In this document: in pieces, positions 24,623 through 34,057 of the stretch
How positions within the stretch are numbered: position 1 is the first letter of the stretch
Layout: the number at the start of each line of letters is the position of its first letter
Origin: Oceanobacillus rekensis
Lineage (GTDB): Bacteria > Bacillota > Bacilli > Bacillales > Amphibacillaceae
Length of the DNA stretch: 64,000 bases
NCBI RefSeq assembly: GCF_002153375.1
Contig: NZ_MTBQ01000001.1
Coordinates: 62,001 to 126,000 of the forward strand
Reading direction: 5' to 3'
Notes under the pieces: model-generated
Told to the model about the DNA's origin: nothing
Databases searched by the model: none
Seen by the model: only the letters and a program-made list of their open reading frames with translations
Made by a program: the position numbers and the translations under genes

Positions 24623-27424
24623 TTAAAACCATTCTTCAGCTTTCGTCATCAGATTCCTTGTTGAATCAAATGAAACAGGAACGTTTGGAATGGATTCGGT
24701 AAAATACTTTCCATACCTTGCTTTGATAATTCGGGCATCACAGACAAAGACAATTCCTCTATCACTTGAGGAGCGGATTAAACGACCAAAACCTTGCTTG
24801 AATTTAATTACAGCGTTTGGCAGAGATAATTCCATAAAACCATTTTTTCCATTTTCTTTCAGTATTTTCGATTTTGCTTCAAATACCGGATGGTTTGGAG
24901 GTTGAAATGGAAGTCTGACAATCATCAGACAAGAAAGGTCTTCGCCGGGTATGTCCACACCTTCCCAAAAAGAACTTGTACCGAGAAGAATTGCCTGATC
25001 AAATGTTTGAAAGTTTTTTTTGAGTCTCGATCTGCTGCCACTCGTAATACCCTGACCAATAAGCACAAATTCATTATCTCTAATAATTTCTTTTAATAAT
25101 GTATATGACTTCTTCAACATATCATAGGAAGTAAATAGAACGAGCATTCTTCCTTTTGTGATTTCGGCTAAAGAAATAATCGCTTCACATGTTGCATATA
25201 TGAAATCATCCATCTTTCCGTACTTTATATCAGGGAAGTCATCAGGGATAAGTAGTTGAACTTGTTCTTTGTAGGAAAATGGTGAATCTATTTGTTTTGT
25301 TATCAACCGTTCCACTTTAATACCAAGTCTTTTTTGAATAAAATCGAAAGAATTCTTCATGGTAAGTGTCGCGCTTGTCATAATAACACTTTTTTTATTT
25401 TGGAAAAATTCTTCTGCCAGCAATTCAGATATATCTGATGGCTCACTATATAAGTAAACAGCATTCTTCGTTCCCTTTGTATCGATTTCAATCCACTTGA
25501 TTTGAGGTACAGCCCCTTCTGTGAAAAACAACAGTTCTAATCCATCAATAAATTTCTGGAAAATAATGGACATCGCTTGTAAATCTTCCTTATCATATTT
25601 CTCGAGTGTTTCCTGTCTGGATAGATGTTGTTCCGTGAGTGAAAGTATATGAATTAAATCCCGCATATAAAATGTAACTCTTGAAACCATTTCTTTAATA
25701 GTTGCCCAAGTTGTTTGGTCTTCCTTTTCTTCTTGAAAATGATACTGAAGTCTTCCGATGTCACTTAAGGATTTATTGGCTTTATGTTTTGTGACAACAT
25801 ATTGATAAAGCTGTTGGAATAGGTCATCAATTTCATATTTCATATTATCAAAAATAGAATCCCATTTTTCAAGTGGAATTTGTTCCTCTGTTAATTTATA
25901 ATTTGCTATTACTTTACTAAACATCTTCCCATCATTTGTATGCCCAATTTGATTAAGCATAAACTGCATATTAATATAATCTAAATTCAATCCATAATGC
26001 CGTGAAGCCGTATCTTCAAAGTGATGGGCCTCATCAATGATTACCTTCTCATACTTTGGTAGAAATTGATAATCATTAAACATATCTGTACATAGTAATG
26101 CATGGTTCGTAATGATAATATTTGCTTTTTGTGCTTTTCTTCTAGCCTTCTGATAAAACGATCTAGAAAACCATTGTGACTGTGGATCTACATTACTTTC
26201 AGCATCCGTAGATATTTTTTTATAAAAAAAGTATCCACTTGTCGGTAACTGTATTTCATCTATATCCCCAGTATCCGTTTCAGTCAGCCATACAAGCAGC
26301 ATTGCTTTTGTTAATGCTGTGTCGTAATTATCAGACTGATTGCTATCCAATTCATGTGAAAACTTTTCCAAGCTTATGTAATGGCTTTTTCCTTTCAACA
26401 AAGCAACCTTGAATGGAATATCCGTCAACTTTCTTATGGATGGAATTTCCTCATCAAGTAACTGGCTTTGTAATTGGGTTGTATATGTACTTATAATAAT
26501 TTTCTGATTTGTTTTTACTGCTTCATAGACAGCAGGGATCAGATAGCCAAGAGATTTACCTGTTCCAGTTTCAGCCTCAATCAAAGCATGGTTTGATGAT
26601 TGGAATGAATCATATATTGTTTCAGACATATCCCGCTGGCCTGGACGTTTTTCGTATTTCGTAAATTGTCTTTGCATGGAGCCATTCTCTTCATAAATAT
26701 CATCCAAGTATTCTCCAAAAGAAGTTTCCACGATAGGTGTTTCATTAAGGTTATCTTCCCTATGCTTAAAGGCTAACCCCTTAAATGATACAATATTATG
26801 ATTAGAATTTGTCGAAAAGGCTAGCTTATCTAGTCTATTTGATAAAATTTCACGGACATCTGATATAAACATTTTTTCGATTTTTAATAAATGATCAATG
26901 GTTTCATATGGTAGAGATTCTAACTTTTCTTTTAGCTTTAAAAATAACTTAGCAGTAACAAAAGCATCTGAAAGGGCGCGATGTGGATCCGTGTGTTTTA
27001 TATCTAAATATTCGGCAAGTTGTCCCAATTTATAGCTTGGTGCTTCAGGGAATAGAATTCTTGATAGTTCCACCGTATCCAATACAGGATTAGTTAGTTT
27101 CTCTCTGCCATTTGCTGCCAGTTCAGCGTTAAGAAATCCTAAGTCAAAAGCTACATTATGAGCAATTAAGTAACTGTCTTTAAATATTTCTATAATTTTA
27201 TCTGCTTTTTCATAAAATAATGGTGCTTTATGAACGTCCTTATCTGATATTCCGGTTAAATTTTCAATAAATGGTGGAATGGATTTGCTGGGATTCAATA
27301 AGGTCGTGTGGGTATCTGTAATGACATTATTTTCTATGACAACGATACCGGCTTCAATTATCTTATCATTTTTGGAAGGAGAGTGTCCTGTAGTTTCAAG
27401 ATCAACTACTACGAATTTATCCAT
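24623..27424 (-). CDS. dinG: DinG-family helicase with N-terminal 3'-5' exonuclease domain
   Basis: About 933 residues. An N-terminal DEDDh exonuclease (about 1-165; VDLETTGHSPSKNDKIIEAG, AHNVAFDLGFL, TDPHRALSDAFVTA) is fused to an XPD/DinG-type superfamily 2 helicase with Walker A EAETGTGKSLGYLIPA, a DEAH box in VIIDEAHHFED, and C-terminal motifs GTSSFWEGVDIPG and QGFGRLIRS. The four-Cys FeS motif of E. coli DinG is not evident, as in other Firmicutes members, where the protein acts mainly as a nuclease. The frame opens at a GTG 27433; AAGGTGG points to ATG 27424. Confidence 0.93.
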   Translation of the reverse strand: MDKFVVVDLETTGHSPSKNDKIIEAGIVVIENNVITDTHTTLLNPSKSIPPFIENLTGISDKDVHKAPLFYEKADKIIEIFKDSYLIAHNVAFDLGFLNAELAANGREKLTNPVLDTVELSRILFPEAPSYKLGQLAEYLDIKHTDPHRALSDAFVTAKLFLKLKEKLESLPYETIDHLLKIEKMFISDVREILSNRLDKLAFSTNSNHNIVSFKGLAFKHREDNLNETPIVETSFGEYLDDIYEENGSMQRQFTKYEKRPGQRDMSETIYDSFQSSNHALIEAETGTGKSLGYLIPAVYEAVKTNQKIIISTYTTQLQSQLLDEEIPSIRKLTDIPFKVALLKGKSHYISLEKFSHELDSNQSDNYDTALTKAMLLVWLTETDTGDIDEIQLPTSGYFFYKKISTDAESNVDPQSQWFSRSFYQKARRKAQKANIIITNHALLCTDMFNDYQFLPKYEKVIIDEAHHFEDTASRHYGLNLDYINMQFMLNQIGHTNDGKMFSKVIANYKLTEEQIPLEKWDSIFDNMKYEIDDLFQQLYQYVVTKHKANKSLSDIGRLQYHFQEEKEDQTTWATIKEMVSRVTFYMRDLIHILSLTEQHLSRQETLEKYDKEDLQAMSIIFQKFIDGLELLFFTEGAVPQIKWIEIDTKGTKNAVYLYSEPSDISELLAEEFFQNKKSVIMTSATLTMKNSFDFIQKRLGIKVERLITKQIDSPFSYKEQVQLLIPDDFPDIKYGKMDDFIYATCEAIISLAEITKGRMLVLFTSYDMLKKSYTLLKEIIRDNEFVLIGQGITSGSRSRLKKNFQTFDQAILLGTSSFWEGVDIPGEDLSCLMIVRLPFQPPNHPVFEAKSKILKENGKNGFMELSLPNAVIKFKQGFGRLIRSSSDRGIVFVCDARIIKARYGKYFTESIPNVPVSFDSTRNLMTKAEEWF

Positions 27425-27488
27425 CTTTTCCACCTTGCTTTCTAATTTGAGCTTGACCTATAAGTTTCTGAACAACCTCTAATAGTAA

Positions 27489-27517
27489 AACTCTTATCCA
27501 TGAAGTCGATAAGAGTT
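27489..27517 (-). terminator. Terminator downstream of panD
   Basis: Stem AACTCTTATC / GATAAGAGTT with a 9-base loop, followed on the minus strand by TTACTATT. It separates panD from dinG. Confidence 0.65.
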
Positions 27518-27537
27518 CTTGAATCTTGCATGTAAGC

Positions 27538-27921
27538 CTACATGATTGTTAGAGGTGGCTCTTGTTCAATAAGTTGTTCAACTTGGTTATATTCATCCAT
27601 AATAGCAACTTTTGGGCGATGAGACTCTAATTCCTCTTCTGAAACGACTGCATAGGAAACAATGATGACGATATCTCCTTCTTGTACTAACCTTGCTGCT
27701 GCGCCATTAAGGCATATTACTCCAGATCCTCTTTTTCCAGGGATTACGTACGTTTCAAGGCGTTCACCGTTATTATTATTGACTATTTGTACCTTTTCAT
27801 GTGGTAATATATCTACTTGGTTTAAGATAGATTCATCGATTGTTATACTTCCAACATAATTCAGGTTTGCCTCTGTTACTCTTGCACGATGTATTTTACT
27901 TTTCATCATTGTACGAAACAT
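27538..27921 (-). CDS. panD: Aspartate 1-decarboxylase precursor
   Basis: 127 residues. Makes beta-alanine for pantothenate. It is a pyruvoyl enzyme that self-cleaves at the Gly24-Ser25 bond in [31 protein letters not shown] and [26 protein letters not shown] are all standard. Length is the usual 127. ATG after TAGGGGTGGATTCTAA. It follows panC by 13 bases in one operon. Confidence 0.97.
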   Translation of the reverse strand: MFRTMMKSKIHRARVTEANLNYVGSITIDESILNQVDILPHEKVQIVNNNNGERLETYVIPGKRGSGVICLNGAAARLVQEGDIVIIVSYAVVSEEELESHRPKVAIMDEYNQVEQLIEQEPPLTIM

Positions 27922-27934
27922 TTAGAATCCACCC

Positions 27935-28807
27935 CTAATTAATCAGCTCTTTTATTTGTCCATCTGAATTAAATATTATATTGTCAATTATTCTTGCTTC
28001 TTTAAAATAAACCGCAGCAGCCAAAATAGTATTTTGATCTACATCTATAATTGGCATAAGCTCCGGGTAGCTTAACATCTCAATATAATCCACTTCACCG
28101 GTAACATGTTCCCTTAATAATTCGCGGACCTCTTTAATAATGATATCAGGATTTTTCACACCGTCAACCACTAATTGTTTCCCGTGTAATAGGCTTTTAT
28201 AAAGCCACACAGCTTCTTCCCGTTCCTGTCTGTTCAGAAATACATTTCTACTGCTTTTAGCCAGTCCATCAGACTCCCTTGTCGTTGGAACGCCAATTAA
28301 TTCAATTGGAAAGTTATGTTCCTGGATAAGAGCATCTACAACGGCAACCTGCTGAGCATCCTTTAACCCAAAGTAGGTTTTATCTGGCTGTATAATATGA
28401 AATAACTTTGTTAGAACAGTAAGCACACCATTAAAGTGACCAGGTCTGGACTTCCCGCATAGAACGTCAACTCGTCCATCAATATGCATGTTTATTATTG
28501 ACTTATTTGGATACATTTCGTCTACACTTGGAAGAAATAAGTAATCGATACCATCCTTTTCTGCTTCCTGGGAATCTTTCTCTTCATCACGTGGGTACTT
28601 CTCAAAATCTTCATTAGGACCAAATTGTAATGGATTCACAAAAATACTTGTTATTACAATATCATTCTCATTTCTAGCTCGCCTCATCAAGTTATGGTGG
28701 CCTTCGTGAAAGTAACCCATAGTTGCTACGTATCCAATTTGCTTATATTCTTTTTTTAACTGTGTACTAATTTGCTGCATTTGCTTAATAGTTCGAATAA
28801 TTTCCAT
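27935..28807 (-). CDS. panC: Pantothenate synthetase (pantoate-beta-alanine ligase)
   Basis: About 290 residues. Joins pantoate and beta-alanine with ATP. The HIGH-like motif is in GYFHEGHHNLMRRA, FVNPLQFGPNEDFEKYPR binds pantoate, FGLKDAQQ and KSSRNVFL form the KMSKS-like loop. The frame is open from a GTG at 28819 inside the ribosome binding site AAGTGGGG; the ATG at 28807 (MEIIRTIKQM) fits the family. panB, which precedes panC in B. subtilis, is not here: birA follows directly upstream. Confidence 0.96.
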   Translation of the reverse strand: MEIIRTIKQMQQISTQLKKEYKQIGYVATMGYFHEGHHNLMRRARNENDIVITSIFVNPLQFGPNEDFEKYPRDEEKDSQEAEKDGIDYLFLPSVDEMYPNKSIINMHIDGRVDVLCGKSRPGHFNGVLTVLTKLFHIIQPDKTYFGLKDAQQVAVVDALIQEHNFPIELIGVPTTRESDGLAKSSRNVFLNRQEREEAVWLYKSLLHGKQLVVDGVKNPDIIIKEVRELLREHVTGEVDYIEMLSYPELMPIIDVDQNTILAAAVYFKEARIIDNIIFNSDGQIKELIN

Positions 28808-28871
28808 GCCTAACCCCACTTTGGATTATTTTTTCTAATAATGAAGAGAAAGCATACAAGGTTATTGGTCT

Positions 28872-29861
28872 CTATAATGGTTCTGAAAACCAGTCAATTT
28901 CTGCTGAATAAAGTTTTACTGGCTTCCCTTCCTTGGACTCCGTCAACAGTGCCCCTTCTTCAGATATGCCGAGGAATTTACCTTTCCAATTATCATTAAA
29001 TGTTTGAATCGCGATGTCTTCCCCTATTTTAAATCCATAGCTTTCCCATTTCTCTTTAATTGGTGCAAAGCCATGTTCCATATATGTATCATAGGCTGTC
29101 TCAAAGGCAATCAATAATTTTTGAATTAGATCTCTAATCGACCATTCCATATCTGATTCAATTCGCAGTGATGTGGCCTTTGAACGAATATCTTCATTTA
29201 AATCATTTATAGAATGATTGACATTTAACCCAATACCAATCAATATATATTGGATTCTATCTTGTTCTGCTTGCATTTCTGTTAGTATTCCAGCGGTTTT
29301 TTTCTTATTTAATAATAGATCATTCGGCCATTTAATAAGTGGTTTCAGAATTTCAAACTCGTTCAATACGTCCGCGAGAACAGTCGCTGTTAATAGTGTT
29401 AATTGGGAAGCGTGATTAGGTGGCATTTCCGGTCTTAGAATAATACTTAGCCATATGCCCTTATCTTTGGAGGAATGCCAGGACCGATCCATCCTCCCTC
29501 TTCCAATAGTTTGTTCATCAGCTACGACAATTGTGCCATGAGATGCATTTTCCTGTGCTGCTTGATGTGCAATAGTCTGAGTAGACTCAACTGTTTGCAT
29601 ATGGATAACTTTATTGGCAATCCAATTTGAATCAAGACCCCATTTAATTGTATTACTGCTAAGCTTCTCGGGAAATGTCTTGATTCTATACCCCATTCTT
29701 GGTTTAGCTTCCATTTGAAAGCCATCTTTTTCGAGTTCTTTCATATGTTTCCAAACAGCGTTTCTAGATATATTCAGGGATTCGGATAATACTTGTCCGG
29801 AAATAAAATTATCCCCATTCTCAGCCAGCAGATTAATTAATCGATCGCGGGTGGATTCCAT
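28872..29861 (-). CDS. birA: Bifunctional biotin ligase / biotin operon repressor
   Basis: About 329 residues. An N-terminal winged helix-turn-helix (about 5-62; ISRNAVWKHMKELEKDGF) is followed by the biotin-protein ligase core with GRGRMDRSWHS for biotinyl-AMP binding and KWPNDLLLNKKKTAGILTEM, and a C-terminal SH3-like domain. It biotinylates acetyl-CoA and pyruvate carboxylase and represses biotin genes. The frame opens at TTG 29870; AAAGGA is best placed for ATG 29861. It overlaps the cca 3' end by 25 bases. Confidence 0.95.
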   Translation of the reverse strand: MESTRDRLINLLAENGDNFISGQVLSESLNISRNAVWKHMKELEKDGFQMEAKPRMGYRIKTFPEKLSSNTIKWGLDSNWIANKVIHMQTVESTQTIAHQAAQENASHGTIVVADEQTIGRGRMDRSWHSSKDKGIWLSIILRPEMPPNHASQLTLLTATVLADVLNEFEILKPLIKWPNDLLLNKKKTAGILTEMQAEQDRIQYILIGIGLNVNHSINDLNEDIRSKATSLRIESDMEWSIRDLIQKLLIAFETAYDTYMEHGFAPIKEKWESYGFKIGEDIAIQTFNDNWKGKFLGISEEGALLTESKEGKPVKLYSAEIDWFSEPL

Positions 29862-31036
29862 TTTAACCAATCCTTTATAGCTTTATTATCATTCTTTAAA
29901 TGACCTGTGACAATTTCTAATTCTATTTGTTTGATGATATGATTTAGCCAGGGCCCCTTTTTTTTGTTAGGGAAAAGTTCTATCAAATTATGTCCATTAA
30001 TGGCTAAATCGCTTTTTTGCTTAATTTCCAGAATTCTTTCAATTGTAATCAAATGCTCTATGCTGATCGACTTATGATCCAGTATTTCAACTAAACGGAG
30101 AAAGCCAGGATAGAACTCAGCTCTTAATCGGTATACAAGCCATTTATCCAATCCATTTGCAGTAAAATGGTTATATGCTTCTAATAGTTGTATTGCTTCA
30201 AGCTTTGTCTTATTGGAGCATTTCCAATTTGTTATCCATTGATTTATGGTTACTTCTGGTTTTAGGAGATGTAATAAAGTAATTGTCTCACCGAAAGATT
30301 TTAATGGCTTCATGGATGCTGGAATTAAATGTATCAGATCAGGAAAATCAGAGAATATAGGAAGAAATCTTCCTATTTCAAGCTTTTTCATATAATCAAT
30401 TCCCTGTGTAACATAAGTTCCGGCAAACAGCTTCGTAAATTCATTTGTAATTCGTTCAATTGCAAGATTTACTATTTCGTGACGAACCAAAGACATTTCA
30501 TCTATTGTTTTTGGATGAATGGTGAATCCCAATTGACTAGAAAAGCGAAGTGCTCGTATTATCCGTAAAGGATCCTCTGTAAATCGCCGATAGCCATTTC
30601 CTACGGTTCGAATAACTTTATTTTGTATATCTTCTTTACCACCAAATAAATCAATCATATCGCCACTTAAATTCATTGCGAGTGCATTAATGGTAAAGTC
30701 GCGTCTTTCCAAATCTTTATCGATTCTATCTATAAATTGAACCGTGTCCGGATGTCGTTTATCCGAATAGTCGCCGTCTATTCGGAAGGTAGTCACTTCA
30801 TAGGATTCTTTACCATGTCTTACGATGACTGTTCCATGTTCAATACCAACTGGAATTACTTTAGGAAATATTTCTTGGATGTATTCAGGTGATGCAGAAG
30901 TGGCAATATCAATATCACCCAACGGACGATTTAGTAGAAAATCGCGTACACACCCACCCACAAAATATGCCCTATGATTATGTTTCTCAATATGTTCAAG
31001 TACTGGCTTTGCCATTAAAAATGCTTCCGGTAACAT
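29837..31036 (-). CDS. cca: CCA-adding tRNA nucleotidyltransferase
   Basis: About 399 residues, class II. Adds or repairs the CCA end of tRNA. The nucleotidyltransferase head has YFVGGCVRDFLLNRPLGDID (GGxVRD and DxD metal site), RRDFTINALAMNLSGDMIDLFGG, and the nucleotide-selecting EDPLRIIRALRFSSQLG. Most plausible start is ATG 31036 with GGTGA upstream; a TTG at 31048 is an alternative. It is between bshA and birA in the same direction, the conserved Bacillus order. Confidence 0.95.
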   Translation of the reverse strand: MLPEAFLMAKPVLEHIEKHNHRAYFVGGCVRDFLLNRPLGDIDIATSASPEYIQEIFPKVIPVGIEHGTVIVRHGKESYEVTTFRIDGDYSDKRHPDTVQFIDRIDKDLERRDFTINALAMNLSGDMIDLFGGKEDIQNKVIRTVGNGYRRFTEDPLRIIRALRFSSQLGFTIHPKTIDEMSLVRHEIVNLAIERITNEFTKLFAGTYVTQGIDYMKKLEIGRFLPIFSDFPDLIHLIPASMKPLKSFGETITLLHLLKPEVTINQWITNWKCSNKTKLEAIQLLEAYNHFTANGLDKWLVYRLRAEFYPGFLRLVEILDHKSISIEHLITIERILEIKQKSDLAINGHNLIELFPNKKKGPWLNHIIKQIELEIVTGHLKNDNKAIKDWLKWNPPAID

Positions 31037-31059
31037 GTTATTCACCAATTTCTTTCCGT

Positions 31060-32184
31060 TTACTTATTCATAATCGTATCATACAGTTCCAAATACTCAT
31101 TCACGATTTTAGTTGATTGAAAGCTTTCCTTACTATGTGTGATGGCATTTTTGGAGAACTGATTCAATAAAAGCTTATTACTTAATAAATCGATAGCATA
31201 TTGCGCTGTGGTGTCAATATCGCCTAATTCAACAATATAACCAGTCTCATTATGTTTAATCACTTCTGGTATTCCTCCTACATTCGTTCCAATGCATGGA
31301 ACTCCACAGGCCATTGCTTCGAGAAGGACAAGGCCAAAACTTTCTTTCTCTGATAATAACAGCTTCAGGTCTGCGATGGAGAGTAACTCACTAATATTAT
31401 TCTGTTTTCCTAAAAATAGTACATGTTCCTTTAAATCAAGTTTCTCTACAAGTTGCACCATATTGGAATATTCTGGTCCATCACCAATTAGCAACAGCTT
31501 GCTATCTATCTGTTCTCGTACCTTATTAAATGAATAAATAATGTCTTGGACACGCTTTACTTTTCGAAAGTTGGATATGTGGATCATAATCTTGTCGTCT
31601 GGATTGATTCCATATTGTCCCCTCAAGTTAGGTACACTTTTCTTATGGTATTCTTCTTCATTTACAAAATTATAAATAACAGATATATCTTTATCTAAAT
31701 CAAGCATTTGGATCGTCTGATTAACAAGACTGCCAGAAACTGCTGTTACTGCATCTGATTTCTCAATACCATGTTTAATGACTTTTTTAAACGTATGGTC
31801 AATTCCAAGAACAGTAATATCTGTACCATGAAGTGTTGTTACAATCTTAACATCATGTTCTGCGATATCCTTTGCTAATATAGCACAAATAGCATGTGGC
31901 ATAGCATAGTGAACGTGAAGAATATCCAGTTTCTCCTGGTCAATTACTTCAGCCATTTTTGCAGTAAGTGCTAAATCGTATGGAGGATATTGAAAAACGG
32001 GATAATGATTCATCTCCACTTCATGGTAAAATATCTTCGGATGAATTTTATTAAGCCTAAAAGGGACACTGCTTGTAATAAAGTGAATCTCATTACCTTG
32101 TTCGGCAAGAAGTTTACCCAACTCGGTCGCGATAATTCCGGAGCCACCAACAGTTGGGTAGCATGTAATACCTATTTTCCTCAC
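31060..32184 (-). CDS. bshA: N-acetyl-alpha-D-glucosaminyl L-malate synthase (bacillithiol biosynthesis)
   Basis: About 374 residues, GT4 glycosyltransferase with two Rossmann halves. Makes GlcNAc-malate, first step of bacillithiol. N-terminus [20 protein letters not shown] and the donor-binding [19 protein letters not shown] are diagnostic. The frame extends upstream to 32229, but the GTG at 32184 with AGAAGG before it gives the conserved start and overlaps the mgsA stop codon (GTGA). The deacetylase gene bshB1, which lies between mgsA and bshA in B. subtilis, is missing. Confidence 0.95.
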   Translation of the reverse strand: MRKIGITCYPTVGGSGIIATELGKLLAEQGNEIHFITSSVPFRLNKIHPKIFYHEVEMNHYPVFQYPPYDLALTAKMAEVIDQEKLDILHVHYAMPHAICAILAKDIAEHDVKIVTTLHGTDITVLGIDHTFKKVIKHGIEKSDAVTAVSGSLVNQTIQMLDLDKDISVIYNFVNEEEYHKKSVPNLRGQYGINPDDKIMIHISNFRKVKRVQDIIYSFNKVREQIDSKLLLIGDGPEYSNMVQLVEKLDLKEHVLFLGKQNNISELLSIADLKLLLSEKESFGLVLLEAMACGVPCIGTNVGGIPEVIKHNETGYIVELGDIDTTAQYAIDLLSNKLLLNQFSKNAITHSKESFQSTKIVNEYLELYDTIMNK

Positions 32185-32603
32185 TTTGTGCCTTCTTTCT
32201 GCTGTCTTTCCTTTACAATTTCTCTCCATTCTAGATCTCCACGTTCTAAGCCATGCAGGAAAATCTCAGCTGCAGCAATATTTGTTGCAAGTGGTATTTG
32301 ATAGACATCACACAATCGCAATAAAGCACTTACATCAGGTTCATGTGGTTGTGCTGTAAGTGGATCACGGAAAAAAATGACCATATCCAAATTATTATCG
32401 GCAATCATAGCCCCTATTTGTTGATCCCCACCAAGAGGGCCTGATTGAAATCGGTGGATATCTATACCAGTTGCTTCTAAAATTAACTTTCCCGTCGTGC
32501 CTGTAGCAAATAATTGATGATTTTTCAGAATATGGGTATAGGCCACACTGAAACTTATAATGTCATCTTTCTTTTTATCATGTGCAATTAAAGCAATATT
32601 CAT
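32181..32603 (-). CDS. mgsA: Methylglyoxal synthase
   Basis: 140 residues. Converts dihydroxyacetone phosphate to methylglyoxal and phosphate, a bypass of lower glycolysis. [17 protein letters not shown], the phosphate-binding [24 protein letters not shown] with the catalytic Asp region, and [17 protein letters not shown] are all present. ATG after AAAAGGAGGGTTTAT. It is in the dapB-mgsA-bshA-cca-birA operon, coupled to bshA by a GTGA overlap. Confidence 0.97.
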   Translation of the reverse strand: MNIALIAHDKKKDDIISFSVAYTHILKNHQLFATGTTGKLILEATGIDIHRFQSGPLGGDQQIGAMIADNNLDMVIFFRDPLTAQPHEPDVSALLRLCDVYQIPLATNIAAAEIFLHGLERGDLEWREIVKERQQKEGTK

Positions 32604-32631
32604 ATAAACCCTCCTTTTCCTGAAGCTTTTC

Positions 32632-33426
32632 TTATAAAATATTTTCGAGACCGTATGCGAGTTCTTTCATATCCATTACCTTATAGATGGATACCTTAAT
32701 TCCTTCCATAAAAGATTCACGGTTTAAAGAATCGTGTTTAATGGATAATGTTTGGCCAGAACTGCCAAATATTACTTCTTGATGCGCGACTAATCCCGGC
32801 AGACGCACACTATGTATTCTCATACCATCCATTTCTGCGCCACGCGAACCATGAATTGTTTCTTTTTCATCCGGATGGCCTTGTTTTCTGGTTTCTCGGG
32901 TTTTCATAATTAATTCTGCTGTTTTCTTAGCTGTTCCTGAAGGTGCATCCAATTTTCTGTCATGATGTTTTTCAATAATTTCAACGTCAGGTAAGTATTT
33001 TGCTGCCATTTCCGAAAACTTCATCATTAGTACAGCACCAATTGCAAAATTGGGAGCGATAATACATCCTGTCTTTTTAGTTTCAGCTAACTGTGAAAGC
33101 TCAACAATCTGTTCATCAGTAAATCCTGTCGTACCAACAACAGGTCTAATATTATTTTCTATTGCTGTTTTCGTATGATAATAACCTACCTCGGGTACGG
33201 TAAGGTCAATAAAAATATCAGCGTTTACTTGCTGAAAACATTTTTCGATATCCTGAAAAACAGGTACACTCAAGTCAGGCAATCCTTCAATATCCTTTAG
33301 TTGCTTCCCATCGTATTTTCTATCAATGCATGCAACCAATTTAAAATCTGATTCATTTTCTACCATTTTTACAGCTTCAGAACCCATTCTTCCCCTTGGT
33401 CCTGCTAAGATTATAGTTATTGCCAT
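32632..33426 (-). CDS. dapB: 4-Hydroxy-tetrahydrodipicolinate reductase
   Basis: About 264 residues. Second dedicated step toward diaminopimelate and lysine. The nucleotide-binding loop is [14 protein letters not shown], with [10 protein letters not shown] and the catalytic [15 protein letters not shown]. The frame is open from 33465, but TTAAGGAG lies 9 bases before the ATG at 33426, matching the family start. First clear gene of the mgsA-bshA-cca-birA group. Confidence 0.96.
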   Translation of the reverse strand: MAITIILAGPRGRMGSEAVKMVENESDFKLVACIDRKYDGKQLKDIEGLPDLSVPVFQDIEKCFQQVNADIFIDLTVPEVGYYHTKTAIENNIRPVVGTTGFTDEQIVELSQLAETKKTGCIIAPNFAIGAVLMMKFSEMAAKYLPDVEIIEKHHDRKLDAPSGTAKKTAELIMKTRETRKQGHPDEKETIHGSRGAEMDGMRIHSVRLPGLVAHQEVIFGSSGQTLSIKHDSLNRESFMEGIKVSIYKVMDMKELAYGLENIL

Positions 33427-33566
33427 GTTGTCCAACTCCTTAATAGCATGTATTATATTGTTCACTCATCGATAGTATATCGTTTTATAGGAAATCAGTA
33501 TAAGTGCGACGATGACCTTCGCAAATAGAGTTTGGCGATAAGTCAATTGCTATACTAGATAATCGA

Positions 33567-33899
33567 TTAATCTTTAGGGGTCCAACGATTTTTGTCCCTT
33601 GTTTCTATTTTATGCATTGCGATATGGAATGACTCTGATAGGTCAATATTTAGTGAATTGGCGAAACATGCAAGAACAAAAATAATATCACCCATTTCAT
33701 CCTCAATCGTATTTTCTCTCTCAGATAGCTTTTTAGGCTTCTCACCATGATAGTGGTTTACTTCACGTGCCATTTCTCCGACTTCTTCTGTTAATCTGGC
33801 CATTAAAGCTAAAGGAGAAAAATAACCTTCCTTATATTGAGAAATATAATGGTCTACCCTTTGTTGAATTTCCTTTGTATCATATAATGGTGTGTCGAT
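33567..33899 (-). CDS. mazG: MazG-type nucleotide pyrophosphohydrolase (YpjD) with a probable ATC/ATT start
   Basis: About 110 residues with an all-alpha NTP-PPase domain: LTEEVGEMAREVNH (EExxE-type metal motif) and EDEMGDIIFVLACFANSL. The first usual start codon is an internal ATG at 33803, which would remove the conserved first helix. The same frame continues upstream with family-like sequence (EIQQRVDHYISQYKEGYF, then SPLAL) to an in-frame TAG just ahead of AAAAGGGGA. The only codons there are ATT (33905), ATC (33902) and ATC (33899), so initiation at a non-canonical codon is likely; I chose 33899 for its spacing. It is 140 bases upstream of dapB. Confidence 0.8.
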   Translation of the reverse strand: MDTPLYDTKEIQQRVDHYISQYKEGYFSPLALMARLTEEVGEMAREVNHYHGEKPKKLSERENTIEDEMGDIIFVLACFANSLNIDLSESFHIAMHKIETRDKNRWTPKD

Positions 33900-33999
33900 G
33901 ATAATTCCCCTTTTCTATACTATTCTCTTATCATGTTAGCTAAAAGGAGTTATTTTGACAAATTTTTGATACAAAAAGTTGAATTATTCCTATCAAATT

Positions 34000-34015
34000 T
34001 AGTATTTAAATACTA
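34000..34015. promoter_or_regulatory. 16-bp perfect palindrome upstream of the YitT gene
   Basis: TAGTATTTAAATACTA, located about 40 bases before the start codon at 34058. Could be an operator; AT-rich palindromes also arise by chance. Confidence 0.3.
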
Positions 34016-34057
34016 TGATTGGGTAAACGATATAGGAAAAGAAGGAGGAAATAATAA

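Noticed and set aside
33567..33803. mazG starting at the internal ATG 33803
   Set aside because: It would delete the conserved first helix of the MazG fold, while an in-frame, family-like upstream extension with a ribosome binding site exists.
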